NCBI GenBank assembly: GCA_003647675.1
Contig: QMNH01000016.1
Span: 1-10,933, forward strand
Origin: Candidatus Falkowiibacteriota bacterium
Lineage (GTDB): Bacteria; Patescibacteriota; Patescibacteriia; Patescibacteriales; UBA12075
Length of the DNA: 10,933 nt
Direction: 5' to 3'
Shown here piece by piece: positions 6,621 to 10,933 of the stretch. How positions within the stretch are numbered: position 1 is the first letter of the stretch; each line of letters begins with the position of its first letter. Both the position numbers and the translations under genes were made by a program. The notes under the pieces were generated by a model. The model was not told the origin of the DNA, ran no database searches, and worked only from the letters and a program-made list of their open reading frames with translations.

Positions 6621-7760
6621 TTAATATTCAACAATAATTTCCGGGTTAACAGCTTCTATCCAAGTAGTGCCGCGGTTAAATTTTAATTCGGCCCCTACTT
6701 TTTCGTAGTTGCTGTTTTTTTCGTAAAAACGGGTCCTGGCGGACGAATTATTCTTTTTCCAATAAGCAGGAGCGCATTCGCCATCTAAACAGACAACAGC
6801 ATCACCAGAACCGATATTTTCAACCTTAAGCCTTAATTCATCGTCTATTTCCCAAGATTCAATATATTGTATTATAATGTTTTTAGCTGTAATTATATCG
6901 CCTTCGGTCGTTTTATGCACGCTTGAATCAAGATATCTAACAAAGCCGTTGCTGTTGCTGTCGTATTTCCATTCCACAATGTATTTCGGCAGATTAAAAT
7001 TAACTTTTATGGTTAAGTCCTGATTTTGGCCGGAGAAAATTTTATCATCTTTATATTCCCAGCTGAAATAAGAGCCTTGTACTAAATTTTTATTATTCAA
7101 ATATTTTTCTAAAAATTCAGAGGAAGTATATACATTATGAGGAGCGCCTTGTGTTTTGTCCCGCCAAAAATAATCTTCATTATAAAATTCGTTAAGATGC
7201 AAAATATTTTCTTTGTTAAGCTTTACAAGCGCTTCAGGACTGCCACCGACATGAACGAATAAAGGCGAAAATTCACGCGCCCAATCAATAAAATAAGGAC
7301 GAGCGCTCCGAATTGGCCCAATTTTTTCAATTTTTTCGTTAGAAGCAAAAATTGCCAGGTATCTTGTAATTCCGCCCTCGGCTTCGGTTTCAAAAACCAA
7401 CTGCGCTTTTGCTAGCGCGGATGGCGGTCTGGCGTCTGTATGGTTATCAATCATGACCGTGGTCGGAAATATGTTCTCGCTTCCCTTCTCTACAAGCATG
7501 CCGTCAATCACGCGCGAGACTAGATTTAAATCTTTTTTAGCCTTTATTAAATTTTCTTTTGAAAAATCAACGGACAGTTTATTGAAAAGGCTGTTAATTT
7601 TGTTGTTTCCGGGATTAAAAAGTAAATATATCCAAAAAAATAAGATTAGTGAAATAAGGATAAATACCATGGAAACAATAACGTAATAATGAATTTTTAC
7701 TTTATATTTTTTCTCGGGAAGACTGTTATCTTTTTCTAAATTTTTATTTAAAGTATCCAT
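6621..7760 (-). CDS. DUF3048 (YerB-like) membrane-anchored extracytoplasmic protein
   Basis: A Lys-rich cytoplasmic N-terminus and one membrane span (about 24-48) are followed by an extracellular part with the two halves of DUF3048. The N-terminal half (about 83-225) shows IDNH (104-107) with ARP (110-112), AEGGITR (127-133), IGPIRSAR (147-154) and HVGGSPEA (170-177). The C-terminal half (about 250-378) ends in RGTTWIEA. B. subtilis YerB is a lipoprotein of this family with no settled biochemical role; here a transmembrane anchor replaces the lipobox. It is last in the leftward rodA-rplY series, 69 nt after rplY, with a repeat copy in that gap. There is no Shine-Dalgarno. Family assignment is firm; function is not known. 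Confidence 0.88.
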   Translation of the reverse strand: MDTLNKNLEKDNSLPEKKYKVKIHYYVIVSMVFILISLILFFWIYLLFNPGNNKINSLFNKLSVDFSKENLIKAKKDLNLVSRVIDGMLVEKGSENIFPTTVMIDNHTDARPPSALAKAQLVFETEAEGGITRYLAIFASNEKIEKIGPIRSARPYFIDWAREFSPLFVHVGGSPEALVKLNKENILHLNEFYNEDYFWRDKTQGAPHNVYTSSEFLEKYLNNKNLVQGSYFSWEYKDDKIFSGQNQDLTIKVNFNLPKYIVEWKYDSNSNGFVRYLDSSVHKTTEGDIITAKNIIIQYIESWEIDDELRLKVENIGSGDAVVCLDGECAPAYWKKNNSSARTRFYEKNSNYEKVGAELKFNRGTTWIEAVNPEIIVEY

Positions 7761-7804
7761 TTTAATTTAGTTAGTACGCGAAAACAAGCAACGGTTTAAA
7801 AATT

Positions 7805-7827
7805 AATAAATAGTTAGTGTGTAAAAA
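7805..7827 (-). repeat. Interspersed intergenic repeat, copy 3 (inverted)
   Basis: The reverse complement of these 23 bases equals 3304-3326 exactly; 17 bases (TTTTTACACACTAACTA) are shared by all three copies. It begins 2 nt after the rplY stop and lies in the 69-nt gap before the DUF3048 gene. Its plus-strand flanks, AAATAGTT (7808-7815) and AATTATTT (7828-7835), can pair as an 8-bp stem with one G-U, so the hairpin potential is kept with different arms. A related partial match, ACTAACTAAAT, lies on the same strand at 7765-7775. Confidence 0.7.
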
Positions 7828-7829
7828 AA

Positions 7830-8519
7830 TTATTTCTTTTTTTCATTCTTTGACTCTTTTTTATTTTCATCTTTAGCTTGATCATCGGTTTTTTCAGTGC
7901 CTGCTTCTTCCTCGCCGCCCGCTGCCACTTCTTCTTTGATATCTGTTTCTTCCTCAACTATTCTTGGAGCTAAAACGTTGGCTACTTGCGCGGTAGACTG
8001 GGTAATAATTTCAAAGTTATCCGGAATTCCTAAATCTCTTACATTAATATCATCTTCATATGTTTTTAAGGAAGACGTGTCCACCTCTATACTTTCAATT
8101 AAATCTCCGGGCAGACATTTGACCTGGATTGATTCCAAATTTTTCATAAAAGTTCCGCCCAATTCTTTTACTGCTGGAGCTTCACCGATAAATTCCAGTG
8201 GAATTTCAACTTCAATCTTTTTATTCATGTCGACTTCAAAAAAATCTACATGTTCAATTTTATCATTAATAATATTTTTTTGAATATCCTTGATTATAAC
8301 TTTTATTGTTTTTTCCTCTCCGACTTGCAGGTCAATCAAGGTGGATTCTCCGCTTTTTTTGTATGTTTTTTCTAAAGGAAGGCTTTTAATTTTTAGTTTA
8401 ATATTTTTTGTTTTTGGGCCGTATAAAATAGCGGGCACATAGCCCTCTCGGCGCATTAATGATGGTTTTGATTTTTTTTCTTCTCTTAACTGTGAATTTA
8501 AAGATAATTTTACTACCAT
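7830..8519 (-). CDS. rplY: 50S ribosomal protein bL25 (CTC/TL5 form)
   Basis: bL25 binds 5S rRNA in the central protuberance. The N-terminal L25 domain (about 1-97) shows the RREGYVPAILYG signature (23-34) and ends in HVDFFEVD (90-97). The second, CTC/TL5-type beta domain covers about 98-187. A charged low-complexity tail (about 188-229) begins Glu-rich and ends Lys-rich (NEKKK), which varies among relatives. The length of 229 residues is normal for two-domain CTC proteins. It lies 54 nt after rodA and has no Shine-Dalgarno. A TATAAT on this strand at 8596-8601, inside the 3' end of rodA, could be an internal -10, but its -35 is poor. It is probably transcribed at least partly by readthrough from rodA. 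Confidence 0.95.
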   Translation of the reverse strand: MVVKLSLNSQLREEKKSKPSLMRREGYVPAILYGPKTKNIKLKIKSLPLEKTYKKSGESTLIDLQVGEEKTIKVIIKDIQKNIINDKIEHVDFFEVDMNKKIEVEIPLEFIGEAPAVKELGGTFMKNLESIQVKCLPGDLIESIEVDTSSLKTYEDDINVRDLGIPDNFEIITQSTAQVANVLAPRIVEEETDIKEEVAAGGEEEAGTEKTDDQAKDENKKESKNEKKK

Positions 8520-8573
8520 ATTTTTTAATAGAAAACGAACGATATGATCGCCGTTTAATATAATTAATAATTA

Positions 8574-9680
8574 TTAATATTTTAGTTTTGACCTTATTAT
8601 AATACTTTCGGTGACTCCAATTAACATTAAACTAGAAAGAATAGCGCTTCCCCCATAACTTAAAAAAGGAAGCGAAATGCCGATTACGGGCAATAAACCT
8701 ATGTTCATACCAATATTAATAAACATTTCAATAAAAATCAAGACCCCGGTGCCCAAAAGAAAATAGATACCAAAATCGTTTGGGGCATTTTTTATAGCTT
8801 TTATTATCCTGTAAAATAAAACCAGAAAAAAAATTGCCACTAAAAAAACTCCTAACAGGCCTAATTCTTCGGCAATTACCGCGAAAATAAAATCATTTTG
8901 CGCTTCCGGCAGAAATTTAAGCTGGGATTGGGAGCCAAATCCCACTCCTCTGCCCGTAAGGCCTCCGGCGCCGACAGCTATTGTAGCTTGAGCTATATTA
9001 TAGCCGGTATCAAGAGAATCATTTGAAGGATTAAAAAAGTTCAAAATACGATCTTTTTGGTAATCTTTAAATAAAAAAAACCATCCGCCGGAAAATGAAA
9101 TAGCAATAATTAGTCCTATTATTAAAATATAGCGAACTTTAAATCCGGAAATCGCTATCATTAAAGCCCATAATAAAAATAAAATTAAAGCGGAGCCAAA
9201 GTCCGGCTGAAATAAAACCAATATAATAAATATTAAGCTTCCAATTCCGGATAGTATAAGATGTTTTATGGGTTTTAATTTTAAAGTTTTACTTGAAAAA
9301 TAACGCGCTAAAAAAATTATTAATATAAATTTAACAAATTCTACCGGCTGCAGACTAACTCCGCCGAAATCAAACCATGCTTTGGTGCCTCTGATTTCTT
9401 TTCCGAAAATTAATACGGCCACTAGCGACAGAACTCCAAAAACATAAAAATAATTGCTAAAACTGCGTAAATTATTATAATCAATAAATGAAATTATGAA
9501 AAGGACGGAAATGCTGGCGGCTACAAAAAAAATTTGCTTATTAAAATTTGCTAAATCCAAAGATCCTTGGCTAAGGGCAATACTGTAAAGTTCAATTAGT
9601 CCGAAGCAAATAAGAAGCATGACCGAGGCAAATAAAATCCAATCAAAATGTTTTAGATATAGCAATATTTTATTTATCAT
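8574..9680 (-). CDS. rodA: RodA, SEDS-family peptidoglycan glycosyltransferase
   Basis: RodA is a polytopic membrane protein that polymerises glycan strands from lipid II during side-wall growth, with a class B PBP as partner. About ten hydrophobic segments are visible in 368 residues, the normal length. SEDS signatures are WFDFGG...QPVEFVK (102-117), QPDFG (158-162), GRGVGFGSQSQLKFLPEAQNDFIF (start 243, end 266) and the C-terminal SLPFLSYGG (336-344). Asp263 in the NDFIF segment aligns with the Asp held essential in E. coli and Thermus RodA. QPVE replaces the more common QPSE. The context (no FtsW-style division neighbours) and the LPEAQNDFIF form favour RodA, though FtsW is the alternative. 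The ATG directly follows the upstream gene's TAA and has the only strong Shine-Dalgarno in the window. Confidence 0.92.
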   Translation of the reverse strand: MINKILLYLKHFDWILFASVMLLICFGLIELYSIALSQGSLDLANFNKQIFFVAASISVLFIISFIDYNNLRSFSNYFYVFGVLSLVAVLIFGKEIRGTKAWFDFGGVSLQPVEFVKFILIIFLARYFSSKTLKLKPIKHLILSGIGSLIFIILVLFQPDFGSALILFLLWALMIAISGFKVRYILIIGLIIAISFSGGWFFLFKDYQKDRILNFFNPSNDSLDTGYNIAQATIAVGAGGLTGRGVGFGSQSQLKFLPEAQNDFIFAVIAEELGLLGVFLVAIFFLVLFYRIIKAIKNAPNDFGIYFLLGTGVLIFIEMFINIGMNIGLLPVIGISLPFLSYGGSAILSSLMLIGVTESIIIRSKLKY

Positions 9681-10661
9681 TTATTTCTCCTCTCCGGCGC
9701 CGCCTTCAAAATTAATATAATTGTCTTCGTTCGTTATGTCAATTTCCGGAATAATCTCAATTTCCTTAATTGCGCCCAGACTTCCGGGCCACGTAGTGTT
9801 AACATTCTTGGTCTCGCCTGAATAAAAATTTATCGCTTTATATTTATTAACTCCGGCAATACCGGTTATACCTTTTAGCAATATAGTAAAATTTACTTCA
9901 TAATAATTATAAGCAGAATTATTTGAGGCGCTAAAGCTTAATTCGCTAAGATTTAATTTTTCCGATAAAATCGTGGCTTTAGCCGGATTAAAAATTTTAT
10001 CGTTAATTATAAAATCCATTCTTTCATTTTTAAACATTTGCCAGTCGCTATATTTTTTGGGAATAATTCTTTCAAAATTTATCTTGTCAATATAGAATTC
10101 GGCATTAATCGGCGAGCGCTCTAATTGCTGGGCTAAAATTAATAAATATTTATTGTCGCCAGGCAGTATAAAATTTTCTCCGTCTCCGGTTTTTGCGTCT
10201 CCGGTTTGAATGTAATAACTGAATTTCGCGCTATGCTTTTCGTTGGGATTTGTAACATTAATATAGAAATCATAGCTATTGCCCGATAATTTAATTGATT
10301 TAAGGCTCCCAAATTGAAGTGGCAAAGCTTTTTGCGACAATACGGCCTCGTGGTTAACTTCGGTAGCTATTAAATCGGTAATTAATTTGTTGTCATCTTT
10401 CATTCCGACAATAACGTAATGGCCGAAGCTATAAATAAACCATGGCCAAGTTACAATTGAAATTAAAATTAAAGCGCCATAAAATAAATAATTGAAGTAT
10501 TTAAAATTTTTTACAAACCATAAGCCGGTTTCCAATTTTTTTATAGTTAATCCTTCCTGGTCAACATATTTTTTTATATCCGCTTTTTTTTCTGTTTCCG
10601 GGACATTCGGGATTTTTTCCGAATTTATTTTTGATTTTTTAAGATTAAATAATTTATTCAT
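9681..10661 (-). CDS. Unknown bitopic membrane protein upstream of rodA
   Basis: I do not recognise this 326-residue protein. A Lys-rich cytoplasmic N-terminus (1-54) and one hydrophobic span (about 55-79, with WPWFIYSF) are followed by a large extracytoplasmic part (80-326). That part alternates short hydrophobic and polar runs, as in beta-sandwich domains, and may hold two such units (about 100-205 and 206-320). It has no cysteines and no recognised catalytic motif. It abuts rodA with zero spacing, so the two are translationally coupled, and a role with RodA at the cell envelope is a fair inference from context only. Its promoter places the transcript start at or next to the ATG, so it may be translated from a leaderless message. 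The acidic tail (GGAGEEK) overlaps the rodA ribosome-binding site. Confidence 0.85.
   Translation of the reverse strand: MNKLFNLKKSKINSEKIPNVPETEKKADIKKYVDQEGLTIKKLETGLWFVKNFKYFNYLFYGALILISIVTWPWFIYSFGHYVIVGMKDDNKLITDLIATEVNHEAVLSQKALPLQFGSLKSIKLSGNSYDFYINVTNPNEKHSAKFSYYIQTGDAKTGDGENFILPGDNKYLLILAQQLERSPINAEFYIDKINFERIIPKKYSDWQMFKNERMDFIINDKIFNPAKATILSEKLNLSELSFSASNNSAYNYYEVNFTILLKGITGIAGVNKYKAINFYSGETKNVNTTWPGSLGAIKEIEIIPEIDITNEDNYINFEGGAGEEK
9687..9695 (-). promoter_or_regulatory. Shine-Dalgarno sequence of rodA
   Basis: GGAGAGGAG, read leftwards, ends 6 nt before the rodA ATG and lies within the last codons of the upstream gene, which encode Gly-Glu-Glu. Its position fixes the rodA start and indicates coupled translation. 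No other gene in the window has a comparable site. Confidence 0.85.
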
Positions 10662-10667
10662 AACTTT

Positions 10668-10696
10668 ATTTTAACAAATTTTACTTATTATTACAA
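10668..10696 (-). promoter_or_regulatory. Promoter of the leftward rodA operon, leaderless start
   Basis: Read leftwards, TTGTAA (10691-10696), a 17-bp spacer and TAAAAT (10668-10673) form a good sigma70-type promoter, with TG one base before the -10 (TGTTAAAAT). Only 6 nt separate the -10 from the ATG at 10661, so transcription should begin on or within a base or two of the start codon. Confidence 0.65.
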
Positions 10697-10709
10697 ACAT
10701 ACATTCAGC

Positions 10710-10738
10710 TTGCCAGAAATGAAAAATTTTGTTAAAAT
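10710..10738 (+). promoter_or_regulatory. Rightward promoter divergent from the rodA operon
   Basis: TTGCCA (10710-10715), a 17-bp spacer and TAAAAT (10733-10738) with the same extended TGTTAAAAT -10 as the opposite promoter. The predicted start is near 10745. No convincing gene follows within the window; a hairpin starts 9-10 nt downstream. Confidence 0.55.
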
Positions 10739-10753
10739 ACTAATATAAACATC

Positions 10754-10784
10754 TACCCTGGATTAGTGGGGTATTTTATATTTT
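10754..10784 (+). terminator. Hairpin just after the rightward promoter
   Basis: TACCC (10754-10758) pairs with GGGTA (10769-10773) around a 10-nt loop, followed by TTTTATATTTT (10774-10784). It could be an early terminator or attenuator in a leader, or the end of a very short RNA. The stem is only 5 bp and the T tract is interrupted. Confidence 0.4.
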
Positions 10785-10933
10785 AATGCTAATATTGGGT
10801 GATAATAAAAGTAAAAAATTTTTAATATTCACATTCTTAAGTCTAATATAGAGCTAGGCGCTAAAATAAATTCCAAATCCTAAATTCAAAAATATTAATC
10901 AAATTTAAGATATAAAAAAACAAATTTTCAAAA
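10785..10933. other. AT-rich edge without a supported gene
   Basis: The last 149 bases are AT-rich and include a run resembling intergenic filler (AAATTCCAAATCC near 10868-10880). A 21-codon frame starting with ATG at 10786 and ending with TAG at 10849-10851 has no ribosome-binding site and no recognisable product. If the rightward promoter serves a gene, it begins beyond the window. Confidence 0.4.

Noticed and set aside
8540..8550. CGAT-ATG-ATCG dyad in the rplY leader
   Set aside because: The 4-bp arms with a 3-nt loop are too short to support an operator or RNA structure without comparative evidence.
10786..10851. A 21-codon frame after the rightward promoter and hairpin
   Set aside because: It has no ribosome-binding site, no recognisable sequence and is of a length expected by chance.
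1..10933. UGA reassigned to glycine, as in Gracilibacteria/Absconditabacteria
   Set aside because: No gene uses TGA as stop, but no conserved protein needs readthrough of an in-frame TGA either. All ten genes are full length with the standard code; nine TAA and one TAG is a small AT-biased sample.
1..10933. tRNA or rRNA genes, CRISPR array, transposase, phage genes
   Set aside because: No cloverleaf-like GC blocks, no regularly spaced repeats and no mobile-element proteins were found. The only dispersed repeat has three irregularly placed copies.

Overview
The window is AT-rich (roughly one third G+C by eye) with compact bacterial gene order. Ten complete genes are supported: clpB-like chaperone, a DUF5679 zinc ribbon, an unknown membrane protein, rpmE (bL31), prfA (RF1), prmC, a DUF3048/YerB-like protein, rplY (bL25/CTC), rodA and an unknown bitopic membrane protein. 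The A/T-biased codons, short intergenic gaps, DUF5679 and DUF3048 proteins, orphan single-span proteins and a PrmC with NLPY in place of NPPY all suggest a candidate-phyla-radiation (Patescibacteria, perhaps Parcubacteria-like) genome. That assignment is inference; no rRNA gene is present to confirm it. Nine genes stop with TAA, one with TAG and none with TGA. No gene is broken by in-frame TGA, so the standard code fits.

Left part (1-3102): a short terminator and one copy of an interspersed repeat precede a sigma70-type promoter. A perfect CIRCE operator overlaps its start site and drives a ClpB-type AAA+ disaggregase. The protein also carries an IGF tripeptide in the surface loop that docks ClpC/ClpA onto ClpP, which is the most unusual feature seen here. 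A 16-bp hairpin terminator separates it from a convergent 51-residue zinc ribbon.

Middle part (3103-6618): an Asn/Lys-rich single-span protein of unknown function is transcribed leftwards, divergent from rpmE-prfA-prmC. That trio covers ribosome assembly, translation termination and glutamine methylation of release factors. An 18-bp hairpin sits between rpmE and prfA and ends only 10 nt before the prfA start. Divergent promoters flank a small GC-rich dyad.

Right part (6619-10933): a leftward series of four genes runs unknown bitopic protein, rodA, rplY, DUF3048. It begins at a promoter whose predicted start site falls on the first ATG, suggesting a leaderless message. The first two genes abut (TAA then ATG) and probably act together in the envelope; RodA is the SEDS peptidoglycan polymerase. 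The last gene meets prmC tail to tail with only 2 nt between stop codons. The final 270 bases hold a second, rightward promoter followed at once by a hairpin and no convincing gene.

Only rodA has a clear Shine-Dalgarno sequence. The window is mostly housekeeping. The points worth a second look are the ClpB/ClpC hybrid, the repeat family at gene borders, the rpmE-prfA hairpin and the leaderless promoter.
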